Positions 50,028-62,600 of a DNA stretch of 64,000 bases are shown here, piece by piece. Each line of letters opens with the position of its first letter. Position 1 is the first letter of the stretch. The notes under the pieces were generated by a model that was not told the origin of the DNA, searched no databases, and saw nothing but the letters and a program-made list of their open reading frames with translations. The DNA is from Parus major. Taxonomy: Eukaryota > Chordata > Aves > Passeriformes > Paridae. The stretch spans positions 89,229,194-89,293,193 of the forward strand of contig NC_031770.1 of NCBI RefSeq assembly GCF_001522545.3, written 5' to 3'. Position numbers and translations under genes: made by a program.

Positions 50028-50885
50028 GTGGTGGTTTAATGCTAGCTGGAAATTAGACTCCAAAAAGCCACTCCCCTTCCCCCTTCCCCTTCTGATAAGA
50101 GATGGACAAAGGCAGAGACTATGGGCTGAGGTAACAATTTACTGAAAACAAACTGCCTTGGAATAAAGAACACACAGTAACAGCAGAAATATAAATAACA
50201 AAAGTATAGGGAAAGAGAAGGTGTTTCACACACAAAAGCTGTTCACCACCTTGACTTAGGTCTGTGTGGCTGCCAGGACAAAGGCAGGGTGGTGGACGCT
50301 CCCTGTAGGTTGAGCCCACATGGCCCCGGGACAAAGACAAGATGTGCGCCCGTTCCCATGCAGTACCACATGGTTTCCACAGACAAAGAAAAGATGGTAG
50401 GTGTTCTCCACAGGTGGTTTTCCCATCCCTGAGCCCAAGACAATGAAAAACAATGATTGACAAATCCCCAAAACCTGGACCAGCTGTGCTGTGCCACCTG
50501 TTGTTTTCCAGCAGGTGTGCTCTGCTGGTTCAATCCCACATGGTGCCATTGCTTTGCACTGTTCTGCCCCTCTCCACCTGGCTCTGTCCTTTCAGCTGGG
50601 CTGGGATCAGGCTCACCTCTGCTGTTCTGTCGCCCATGGATACTTCCTGCACCAGAACCACTTTTCAACAAAACTCCATGGAGCTGTCTTGGAGGAATGG
50701 GAAGAGTACGGACAGTGACAGAGGACAATGTCTGGAGGGCTGATCCTGACAACCTCCCTGATGGAGAGAGGGAGGCAAAACATCACACTTCTAGTGGTTG
50801 TTCTTCCCCCTAAAACCTCAGCCCCAGTGATGATGTGGCATTGAACAGCACCCTGGCCATGCCACGTGGTGCTAAACCATGCCCT
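50028..50885 (-). mobile_element. ERV solo LTR, about 850 bp
   Basis: The ends form a short inverted pair (tggtttaatgctagc at 50032 and gtgctaaacca ending at 50879), as in a common avian LTR class whose antisense begins 'tggttta..c.agctgg.aa.ta'. The interval 'gggctgaggtaacaattta' corresponds to the antisense of the 'ttaaa...tctcaaccca' polyadenylation region, so the element points to the minus strand. Inside is a degenerate repeat of about 53 bp (50277-50445). No internal retroviral genes flank it. Open frames up to 169 residues within it are not gag, pol or env. Confidence 0.68.
50277..50445. repeat. Degenerate ~53-bp tandem repeat inside LTR
   Basis: Units begin with gacaaag- or gacaatg-type words at 50277, 50330, 50382 and 50439. 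Each contains a cacatgg/ccac-type middle and a C-rich end. The minus-strand frames also repeat in pattern. The position within the LTR suggests U3 enhancer-like repeats. Confidence 0.65.
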
Positions 50886-51619
50886 CTCTCTGCATTCAGA
50901 GCAGGTGGGTATCTATGCTGGGGTTCAATCTAAGATGAAGATATTTAAATTAATAGGTGTCTGTAGGTACATCAAGTGTCTCATTCTTTGTTAGGGTCCA
51001 TGGAGGTGGAGTTGTAGAGAAAGCAGCTCATTCTTCAGCAGTAGCCTACAATGAATTTCAGCTGCCTAGATATTGATGTCGAGCATTTTCTCAGTTGGTG
51101 TATGGTACAATACATCTGCTTTTCAGTTTTCAGAGGGATGCAAGTCCCATGTAAACTGTGCCTCAGCACATATAATGCACTTCCCAGTGTGTCTGAACTG
51201 GCACTAGGGGACTACATAGAATCAGCTGAATCCTGCCCATAATACTGGTTCAACTAACTCACTCCACTTGCTGCAAAGAAAACTTCAACACATACAACAC
51301 ACCTAAATACCTAAATGGGAGTCTTGAATAGAATTCTGCCTCTATCTGTTACAGAAACTGTATGTGATAAGAAGCATGTATTGTAACATACATTTTGCTC
51401 TTAGCTGACATGGGTAAATGAATTATAAAATTACATTACTTCATCTGAAAGATCCAACACTGAGAAGCAGTTGCATAAATAGTCTTATTTGGGATATAGC
51501 CCATGTTTTCTTTTAGGTGCTACAGGCTTCAAAAACTTTTAGGTCAAATAGAGTTGATATAGTGGAACAAAGAAGGATAACTCACATTTGAGATATCTCA
51601 GGAGTTTATAGTCTTACCT
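50886..51619. other. Intergenic sequence, nothing recognised
   Basis: Unique sequence between the LTR and a CR1 relic. Confidence 0.5.
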
Positions 51620-51735
51620 TCTGCAGGTCAACTGAGGTTTGACCAGGTTTCTCATTCCCTTATTTCATCCAGGTCTTGAAAACCTCCAGGGATGAAGCCT
51701 GCTTGATCTTTTCGACAATCTGTTCCAAATGAAAT
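51620..51735 (-). mobile_element. CR1 LINE fragment, old
   Basis: 'tgaccaggtttctcattccc', 'catccaggtcttgaaaacct', 'ccagggatgaagcc' and 'acaatctgttccaaatg' match the reverse complement of the CR1 'cttggagat..tcaagac..ggctggac' region near the 3' end. Confidence 0.78.
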
Positions 51736-54700
51736 AGAACTCCAAGCAGAACTCGAACACTTTGTGTACACTTTTGAGAATGTTATTTAGAGCTTAATTT
51801 TTGCGTAGGCATTGCATGTAGTTCTGAAGAGGCTGAGAATGAGGAAGAAAAGGATTTAATTAGACATCCACAGAAACTGGCAAATTATGAGCAGTTTTGC
51901 AATAAGTATCATTAATAAGATTACTCTGGATACTATGTTCCTGTTTCAGGACAAGAGATGAGAACAATCTCACAACAGATCACGATATGAACAGTGATCA
52001 GTACACGACACCAGACTCCACCTTTGCCCCGTAGCTAGGACTGCGTCGTGTCCATCCAGCTGCTCTCAAGAAATTAGGTTGCAGATACAGAAAAGTACAG
52101 AAAAGTAAGAGGAACCTAAACCCAGAAAGAGGAAACTAAACCCAAAAAATCTTACCAGCAATATTTAAACCAGACCTAATCTTGGACCCTCTAGAACCGA
52201 CTAACACAATTCATTTCACAAAGGCACTGTATCACAGCTGGGGAACATACGGGTTTGCAGTGACGTCCTCTTTAACCACCTGCAGGTGCATTAGATCTTT
52301 TCTATTCACAGTAGGTTTCATTAGAGATGTTTGAGATGTGTTTTCAACAAGGACAGTGACACTTAACCACTACCAAAAGGCTTTCTGTGAGACAAACAGG
52401 TAGTTCTTATCTCACAATATACCTGTCATGTTTAAATTTGCTAATTTACAAGGTCAGAGGAGTACATGGAAAAAAGCCCCCAGAAACAAGAGATTATATG
52501 TACACGTATCAAAATAGTTTAGCCAGTTAATGAATTTTGGAGATGTGTTCATGACCAAATAACCAGGAACTTTAGAAGTAATTTAGTCCATTTGAGAAAC
52601 AAATTTGGTTTGGCACTTTACACAATTGTGTAATGGAATGTTTAATTAAATATTGAGCAACTTGTCCAACCTTTGTACTTCCTGGCTCTTATTTAGCTAG
52701 GTTTGTTATATAACCTTCCCTTTATGAGAGCAAATTACATTCTGTCTATGAACTATGGAAACTTTTCCCACATCAGCTGTGAAGACAGAAGCAAGGTCAC
52801 CATCCCTTATCCTTTTCAAATGGCCAAATGTCAAAGGAGCATGGAAAACATGAAAACCTCCAGGTCACGGTCCTTTCTCTGCTACAACTCCTTAAAAAAT
52901 AAAGGAATCTTTTATTTGAAAAACTGGGGTAAATTTTGCACAGAGCATGAAAATTGTCAGCATTCAGAAGAAATACATTTCTTCTTAGTCCCTTAAAATC
53001 ACACTCTAGACTCAATTCATTAAATCTGATCTTATGACTTAAAAAGTAAGCTACACATATTCAGAATGCGGAATCAACAGCTATTAGTTCTTAGGATAGT
53101 AATTATTGTTCATACTAGAATTCCCCAAAGGAAGAATATTGGTGCTGTTTACCATTTGGGACCAGTGGATTTTAAGTTAATTTTCATATGAAATGATGCA
53201 GTACTTTGCTTCAGGCAATACTGATTCAGTACACTGGAGTTTCTTTAAAGCTGTCAATCATCAGAGCACAGAAAACACACCTCTAATTGAAACACAAGCA
53301 AGCATTGATTTTGGACATTACTTCTTCATTTCATAGCTTGTTAGCCAAAGTAAATGAGGAAGAGCAAAGAGGGAAATGGGGGATAAGAGCTAGGGATAAG
53401 AATAATAATATGATAAATAGCATCTTTTAAAATTAAGTTTGCTATTATTATATGAAAACAGCAGCTGGCAAATACAGTCAGTCCACAGAAAAAAATAATA
53501 TGGAATTATTATTCTCAACTACCAGCTGGAGCAGAGAAGTGTTGCAGCTCGTTTCCTGTCACTTTAAGTCTTCTGGCATTATACAGGTTTGTGTACAACT
53601 CCAGCAGTGAGTGCCTCCTTAGAGATGCTGTACCTACTTTTGTTGATTTCAGGCTGCATTTTAGTGCATCCACACCTGGCCTTAGGACCCAAGGCAGATG
53701 ACTGGGAAGAAGAAGGGTTGGGTAAAACAACCTGACTCATATGAGAGATTAAAATACAAACAAATAAGGAATTGCTCACCATGTCTTCCAGCGAAATAAT
53801 AAGGGCAATCAAATAAACCTAGAGAGTGGCTGGTCACCCCAAAAAAGACGGTAGTTCTTGGTGTAGATGTAAGCTGTGTTCATTTAATACATATCTTCAT
53901 CAAGAGATTTTTGACCTTCAGGGTGCTGAACATTCAAGGGGTAGCCTGATGTCCTGGTAATCTGGGCATCTCCCAATGGCCATTAGTGATGATATGATGC
54001 AGAATCAGATGGACTGGTGTAGTCATCTTTTCTATTCTCCCTCTCTGTATTTCCCTCATGTTAAAAATTGCCAACAGCCTTCATATCCCCTCTTTTATGC
54101 TCAGATCAGTGATCCCTAACAAGAAGCAGAAGAGGAAAGACACCTCCTGATTCTAATTTTTCACTGTAGCTGCAAATAGAAGACAAAATGTGGCCCAGTA
54201 TTTTTTCCCTTAAGAATAAGCAAAAGAAAATGAACACTGACCAGATACATTCTCCTGAAAGCAGAGAGCTTCAGGGCTTGAATGAATACCGAAGAACACT
54301 GAAATGTTCACTGAATCCAGCTATTCTTTCCAGAGGAAAAGATCTTGTATGGGAATGAAAACAAAGAGGTCATGGAAAGCCTACTGCATGCAAATAATTG
54401 AAAAACATTGAATTTCGAGAAGGTTTAGCTATTTAAACATCTGCATAGCACCCTCAAATAGCTTTGAATGAAATCTTCAGATATTTTGCTGACTATTTCC
54501 AGTAAAGATTTCAGAGTCATATCATGGAAAAGCTAAACCTTGGCAAACACTTTATCAAACAACAGTTGAAATGCATTTCGTAAACTCAATCAAATCTAAC
54601 AAATGCAGAAAATCCCAGGTGGAAAAATATACATTTATGCAAATTTTCCAAAATAAGGTGATTTTACAAAAAATGTAAAGATATAATTATGGTTTTAAGA

Positions 54701-56549
54701 GTACAGTACACCACAGAGGAAATGTTTATACCTGGTAATTATGTTCCAGTAAATTGGATCATTTTCAGCATATGGATAGTTACATGTGAGATCCTACTGC
54801 ATTAATTTAAAGGTCGTGGCTTCACCAGAGAAGTGATTTCTCAGCATGTGTCCTCTGGCCTTGGCTTTATTATGGTTTGCTCATTCCTAATATCTCTGTT
54901 TATCAGTTTGGTATCCTTGCTGGCTACATCATGCATTTTTCAGCAAACATTACTAGTGAAAGGATAATTCTTCAGAAATGAAAATCTGAAAGTTTGGAAG
55001 ATTTATTGACTAAGGAAAAAATAAATTAAAGGGTATCTGGACCTTACTATTTAAATGTGTCTGCACATATTTAGTGGTAAGTTGAATCTGGCTAGAATAT
55101 TTCATTTGGCCTTGACTAATTTTTCATAATTCTCTCCTTCATAGAAACACACAATACCTGTGTTTATATAAATAGATCTAATCTTCTGAGCCAACAAGTG
55201 AAATGGCAATTTTGTGAAAGAAAAAAGTGACTATTTACTCAAAACATAAAAGCATCTTAATTTGTTGTGTACCTGAATTTTTAAGGCTATTGATATTTAA
55301 GGTGCATAATGTAACTTGCAAAAATCCCAACCTCTGTAGCATGTAAGTCATAAACCAACAAAAACTTATATTTTCACCAGTCTTGGAGAATAAAAAACAA
55401 GTGAGGGAAGACAACAAAGGTATATAGTCACATTTTTAATAACAAGCCTTTTTTACTCCCTAGATAGTGGTGGGCTTAAAAATTTAAGGCAAGGCCTTCA
55501 CTTGTTATTTTTTTGTGAATAAACCAACACAGCTAGTTAAATCTCTGCAACTCCTTTTGTAGATGTAAATTTTGGAATAAAAAGTGTACCAGAGCAGTAC
55601 TTCCCACTTTTGTTATAAATTTCTGTGAAGAGGTCTTATTGTTATAAAGTGATATAAATTTTAATGGCTAAAATAGGGGGAAAAGCCTATGTGGTTGTGG
55701 TTGTATGTATGTGGTTGTTTGTGACAAAAACTTAAACATTGTGACAAAACTTAACCATGGATTTCACCTGGGTACTTTCATTCTGCAAATGGTGCAGGGC
55801 AACAGAAAGGAAAAGCATGTAGACAGAAACAGTTCTTAAAATTAAACAGCTCCTTAAATCCCTGTTTAACTTGGGAATTACATTTTGACTCTGTGTGTGC
55901 ATTCAGAATGCATGATATGCTAGAAGATAGGTAAGAAGATAAGAAGAATGATAATAAAATAGGTAGTCTAGACTGAACTGTTATACAAAATGCACTAAAC
56001 AGAAGATGGTAACCTTCCTATTTCTGCCTCTGTCTGAGTTTGGCGTTAGGAGTAATGTATTACATTTTATTAAGATGTCAGAAAACTGCAGACATGCCCC
56101 TAGGCTTGCCAAAAAACGTCGCAATTTGGATTAGCTCACCAGAGAGCTTAACTGAAGAGAACTGGAGATGCTCTGTGGTGTTTTTTAAAGCTCAGAAAAA
56201 GTTGCAAAATCACGTCTCTGTTAGACAGGAAAAAATAATGAAAGATGGACAATCAGTTATTTGTATAAGGAACAGACAGGTAGGTAGAAAGTGTGTATGG
56301 AGAAGGGAGCAGGAAGACTACCATAAAAGTGTGAGATCTACTCTAAGTTTATGATCTACTGACTAGGTTGATAAATTTTCATACAAAGAATGAGAAAATG
56401 TTGTTGATGGTCAGAAGACGTTCACATATCTACTACATCAGGCAGGTAAAAATCCACCATTTCTTTGTACTGGCACTACAGAGCAAAAGTAAATAAACTT
56501 AATAGAAATGAAAAACATAATCTCTTTGTAGGAGTCAATTTGCTCAGTT
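51736..56549. other. Intergenic sequence, nothing recognised
   Basis: About 4.8 kb of AT-rich unique sequence. It has small local duplications (acagaaaagt near 52087-52108, ttgtgacaaaa near 55720-55750). No gene or RNA was recognised. Confidence 0.5.
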
Positions 56550-56615
56550 TGAACTAATGATCTCTAAGGTCCCTTCTAACCCAAACCAGTCTGTGATTTT
56601 ATGATTCTTTGAGAC
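56550..56615 (+). mobile_element. CR1 LINE 3' tail
   Basis: 'aatgatctctaaggtccctt', 'ctaacccaaaccagtctgtg' and 'attttatgattctttga' are the classic CR1 3' end with its ATTCT-type terminal repeats. No upstream CR1 sequence is recognisable. Confidence 0.9.
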
Positions 56616-59600
56616 TCCTATTAACTGGGAAGAAATGGATTACCTGCTGAGTAAAGTGTGAGAAGGTTTTTTGGGACCTGATGTTCTGTGTGACCTTGAA
56701 TGAGGTATCCAGGGTCAGATGTACTTCTTATGCTTCAGTCACTGTTCTCATTAACATGGGTCTTTCAGTAAGGTAATGAGAATTGGTTTCCCCCTTTTCA
56801 GGAATGAATTTCTTTGGTTGAAATAATTTTTTATTTTCTATTAGTTCCATTATCTAAACTGAATTTTGTGAAAAGTAAACTTAGATGCTGCTAGAGTGGG
56901 CAAAATTTGGCTCTCTGCATTGCAGAATTTCATGTACAAAAATGATGGCAGAAATGGCAGTCTGACTCAGGGAGATACAGCAAGACTAATTCATTGCAGC
57001 CTTTAAAATGCAGTTTAGAAATGAGAAAAACCTGTGAGATCTGGTTTCAGGCAGATACAGTAATAGTCTTTCTGCCTCCTAGATGGAGCTAAAGCACTTG
57101 TCTCCTGTTTCTTGGCTTGTGAGATGGAAGAGAGTAAATAACATGACAAACATAATTGTCTTCTCTTGCATTTCTTGATTAGTAATACCTGCAATATTTT
57201 ACATTCCTAAAGAACACATTTTACAGAATAAAAATTAAAAAGCTTAGTCTCTATTTTGCAAGGACAATCTTTTGTGAGTGTAAATCAGGATAAAGTTCAG
57301 GATAAAGGCATTTTCTGCTTCTCTGCAGGCAGAGACAATGCTGCTCACTAGATACAGAATTCAGCAAGCACTGCCAGGTACCCAGTTCAGCTTCCTGGAA
57401 GATTGATGTTCAGTTTTCTTCCCCCTAGTCCTCATGAAGGATAGATAGAGGACTTCTGCCCCCAGGACAGATAATGAACATACAGCCCAGATGAGACATC
57501 TTCAGTGTTTATAAAGGAAGAGATGCCACAGTGTTGAAAGGGAGGAATTTGAAAATGGAACCCACAAAAGAAGGTACCATCATGAGCTGAGTACAGACAC
57601 AAAAGCAAAGCAAACCCTTCAGCTTTTTTTACACGTGAAGAAACACAATAATAAAGCATTGCAAAGACCCCACACAAGTGAACACAACCATGCCATCCAA
57701 ATCTATGTATTCTGTTTGTGGGAAGGTCATAGAATGTTAGGAAAAGGATGCTTCTCTTTCAGAGTGGTAGTGAAACTTAAGTCAACATAAGCACATACAT
57801 AGCCCTCTGTTTATCTGTGCAATTCTGTACCCATCAGTGTACTGAGACATTTAATTTTCACAGACTCATTTGTAATGAGTGTCAGCAATTCAGTCTGCCT
57901 ACCCATATTTTGGGGTGACAAGACCAAAACAAATGGAGGAGGCATATCAAAACAGCCACAGGGTGAAAGTGGAATGGGAAGAGACAAAAACACTTCACAC
58001 TGTACAGAGATACAGAAGACAGGACAGATAGAATCAGTCTAAGAAAATTCAAAAAATAAAATTACCATACCTAAAGAAGACTTTTTAGGTTTAAAAAGGG
58101 AAGAGGATGAAGAGGTGGCTGGTGTCCAGTGCACCAGCTGCAGCTCAGTGTCAGCTAGCATATAGGAAAAAGATTCTGGCTATCTGGAAGACAAGGTAGT
58201 TAAACCAGTGAATAGTGAAATAGTGAAACTATTATAGCAAGTTGGCAAAGCAGAGCCACTGCAGAAGAGAAGAGAAGGTCAGACCCTTTCCTTTGGGTTA
58301 CTGGGCTTCTATCTATGCTTTTGGAGTCATTGAAACAAACAGATCTGAAGTGCAGCCAAAGAGGCACTGCTGAATCTTTATGCCTGGCAACTGGTCTGTC
58401 TGCATTGCTTATGATTTTAATGGCATAAATTTATTGCAATATCTTATGATGGTTGTAAATTATTTAATTTGATGCTTGAGGTAATTTTTAATTATTTAAT
58501 TTGTATTTGTTCCCTAATGTTGTTGCCTATAATGATCTATGACACTGATCCTACAATGACTTCCTTATTGGTGTACCTCTTTTCTACCGTGGATGTGCAC
58601 AAAAGGTCTTTGCATATGACAAGGAATTTTCTCACTTCTTTTGATTAAACAATAATTATCTATAAAAAGCTCTATTTTTATTTTATTTTATATCTTATTT
58701 TCAATCTCTCAAGAAACCATTGAAAAACGGGTTATTTAATAATATTTGAGCCCTAATTATCACTGTAATCTGGTCCTTGAGCCTCCTTTTTCAAAGCAAT
58801 GTTCTCTACACAATATCTTTGTTAAGTTAATACATCTGCTTTAAAAACAGACCAGGATCAGGTTTCGAGACTGAAGCCACAAGCCATAAGATTTTCCTGT
58901 AAGGATTGTACCTCAACTCCAGATTGAATAGTTGAATGCTATTATACCATAAAACAGCATCATGTGAAATTCAGGCTCCCCTTCGATATTTCAATATTTT
59001 TACATCTCCAGAATGCGTAAGTATTGCAAATGCACAGCACTGATTCCATAACATTCCACAACAACTCCCTAGTTTGTATACTGTGGGATCCTCTGAAAAG
59101 TTCCTTGTCAAAAATGAAAATATCCCATACCCCATAAAACATGCTAATGTTCTGTAATTGTGTATTCTGTGTTTTGGCAGGGGACTGAGTATAAAGAAGA
59201 CTGAAATAAGGAGCATTATAGAAGTCCTTAAAGAATATCTATATAGGACATATTTTGTCATCCTCCTCTGGCAAAATCATTACTGAAGTCTTGGCCTGGT
59301 TCTCAAACACGCCAAATGCAGGTCACTCCATCCCATAGATCTGGTAACACAGCTGAGAAAACTCTTTCAGGTTGTTGCCCTCATATTTCCATCTCTCCTA
59401 AGATCTATGCTTATGTATGCACAGATGTGCCTGAAGGATTAAAATCGCATTAGTGCACTGTATTTGTTGGCATTCAAACAACTTACATGAAGAGATTTTC
59501 TGTCCCTGTGCACTGACAGAGCTGCCATGGAACCAGTTTGCACTCAGGAGTGTCACAGCAGGTAGAAGGCTTAGCTAAGAAACCAAGCCCATAGTCTAAT

Positions 59601-62600
59601 CTATTGCTGAGCACAGCTGAAAACAGATGTTAATTAAACTGCTATTACTTCATAACAAGACTTGCATGTCAATTGAAGATAGAAGGGAACAACATGAAAC
59701 TGATGTCCTGGATCATTGAACTATCCAGACATAATGTCCCAGGGATACAGAGCCAACTGGCTTTGGGATTCCTGCAGCCTCTGTGAACTGGAGCATCAAA
59801 ATCCTAATGGAGGCAAAAATGAGAAGGTATTCAGAGGCTTTTCTTCATGACTGTTACTTGAACTTAAGCTGTAGCAAAATGACATTTAAATAAAACACCT
59901 GTCCTCATGGTGAAAGAGATTCCTCCTGTGCTATTAGCTAGCTGTTTGGCATCACACATTTTAGCTAGACCTGCAGAAAAGGAAGTGTGATCCATGAGGA
60001 AGCCAGACAGGTGTGAGAAGCACAGAAAATAGACAGATTGCAGGGAATGAGACCAGTGGGAATACTGGTCTTGAAGATTAAAATGTTACATGATTTTACG
60101 AGCTACAAAGCACTCTGGAACACAGATATGCCCATGGAAGATAGAGATCATAAAATTAAGTTTAGAAAACTAAGTAACACTTTACAATCTCTTTACACCT
60201 TACAAAAGTAAGTAACTATTTACAATCTCACTTTACAATCAAAGACTCATGAAACAAACAGATCTGAAGTGCAGCCAAAAGAATGATGCTTGGAACACTG
60301 TAACAGTGCTAAAAGTGTTTGATGAAAGAGATTGTAGAGAGATAATTGAGTGACTGTTTTGCCTTATCTTTTAAAACTAAAACCAAGAATCAGCAAAGAC
60401 AGTAGATACACTGCGGAGTTGGGCAATCTGATATCCACATAGAAATTCAAGGAGAAAATCTTAATAACAGGCTTATTTTGTGAGGTATATTAGTCTAGTT
60501 TCTAGGACAGTCTGTCGAGAGAAAGTGAGCTTTGCCTCCAAATGTTAAAGAGAATTGGCAAGAAAAGATCAAAACCATGGTCAGAATTATGATGCTGATA
60601 AAACACAACAAAAATTCATAATGTAAAATCTGAAAGAAATCCAGGACTAGAAGACAACAATACTATATTGTATTCAGTGACAAAAATAATAAATACTTTA
60701 GGTCAATGTGAAAATATTTTCAGGGTTTTTTTGCCTTTTTTATTGCTTTTTAATAAAAGACATTTTCTAACTGTGATAGTCACAGAGAGGAGTTATGCTC
60801 TAGCAAAATAAATGCTTTTGGAAGAGAAGTTCACAGCAGTTCACAGTGAAGACAGACAACTTTGTCACAAACTGCCAAAGGAGAAAAGAACACATCTTAG
60901 ATAACTTTTGCTGAATACAAGGACATGAATATGAGGTCTAATTCTATACACCATAACACACTGTGAAAGGCATTAATTAATACACTGCATTATATTTCCA
61001 CCCTTGATGAGCAGTTCCATGCAACTTTAAGAAGATGCAGTACTACACACAGTAAAACAATTCCCAAACTTTAGAGTTGGCCATAACCTAAAATACAGTA
61101 ATCACATGAAGTTGTTTCCCTCTGTCAGCAAAGTGCTGCACTGTGGGTGGAAAAGTGTGTCTTTAAGGGGATCCAGACAGCAATGATATCAGATTTTAGA
61201 GATGACAGCATTTAATTGATGCATATTTCATGCCTAGTGATAAAATAATGCTTAAAAGGGAAGAGACCCTGTATTTTGTCATGAACATCCATACAGGGAA
61301 AAATACTAGGTGGGTAAAGAATACATTGGTCACTTTTGGTTAATACAGTTTTAGATTTTTGAGAAATCACAGTGGTTTTTTTAGAAAAGGTTGTGATAGA
61401 CCTTAACAGTTTTAAGGTCAAGAATAACAATGTCAAAATTATCAGCACTTGCATGCTAAATCATGCCAGCAAGGATTATGATAAGTATTCACAGCAGATT
61501 CTGCAAGTTGTAACGTGCTGCTGTTTAGCATATGAATTATTGGGTCACAGTACATGCCAGCATATTCAAATGTATTTAGTATATTACTGGAATTGAAAAA
61601 CAAATTATGACCCCTCTGGGTTTCCTATCAGCATCAGTGGTCCAAGCTACAGACTAGTGTTCTGAAATGTATAGGAACCTTATTGGCTTCTTTCAAATTC
61701 CCATGGCATGACAAGTCCTTGACCCCAAGAAGTGCTGTGCAGACTGCAATCAAATAAAGGATGGGAAAGGTGTAGAAAAACTGGATCATGGAGGGAGGAG
61801 CTCAAACTGCAGAAAGGAAGAGGCTGGAACTGTCACCATGACATCAGTGTGAGTACAACAGGGCTAATGGAAGCCTACCTGCATCCACACGTTAATTTGG
61901 TTTTACAAGCACTGACTTCTCTGATGTTATTATTCCCTGTGCAGCACACAAAACAGGAACTCTCTGCCCACATACACACAGACAAGGAAGACCAAATAGG
62001 ACACAAAGATCTGGGATCTGGCCCTGATAGGGAAAAGGTACTGGATGTGGACAAAGGCTCATCATCATTGAGCTGGAAGACAATGGCTTCTGATGTACAG
62101 ACATGAGATAAGCAAATGGCTTTGCAATAAATACAGTGGTAGTCCAGGTAACGTTTCCATAAGTGCTTTAGTGAATATAACACATAAAAAGACCCAGATT
62201 AGCCCTGAGTGCTTGTTATATAAATATGGCACACCTAGGCCTGCAGGGATGTACGAATTACATGTCAAAATTTTCTAAATTTTTGCATTTCTGCATTTGC
62301 ACCACACTGCATCCTAGCAAGTAAATACATTCAATCAGGCTGATACATACTGCCTTCATGCATCTGTCATTCTTCCAGTCCTGGAGCGGGATCAACCATT
62401 TCTAGCTTGAATGCTCCAATGTGCTTGCACAAGCAGTCACTTAATTCACTTTCAGGACAAACTTTGTATTTTTAAAATCCTTGTATTTTTCCTTTAATAG
62501 TTATTGGGGCGCACTTTTTCATACCTATGTCATATGGGAAACATTAAGAATTGTACCTGTGAAGTAGTAAATGTACCTATTTTTAAAAAGAAAATTATAT

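Noticed and set aside
50243..50752. 169-residue minus frame and overlapping plus frames of 96-118 residues
   Set aside because: They lie wholly within an LTR, repeat in step with the ~53-bp units, and have no retroviral protein motifs.
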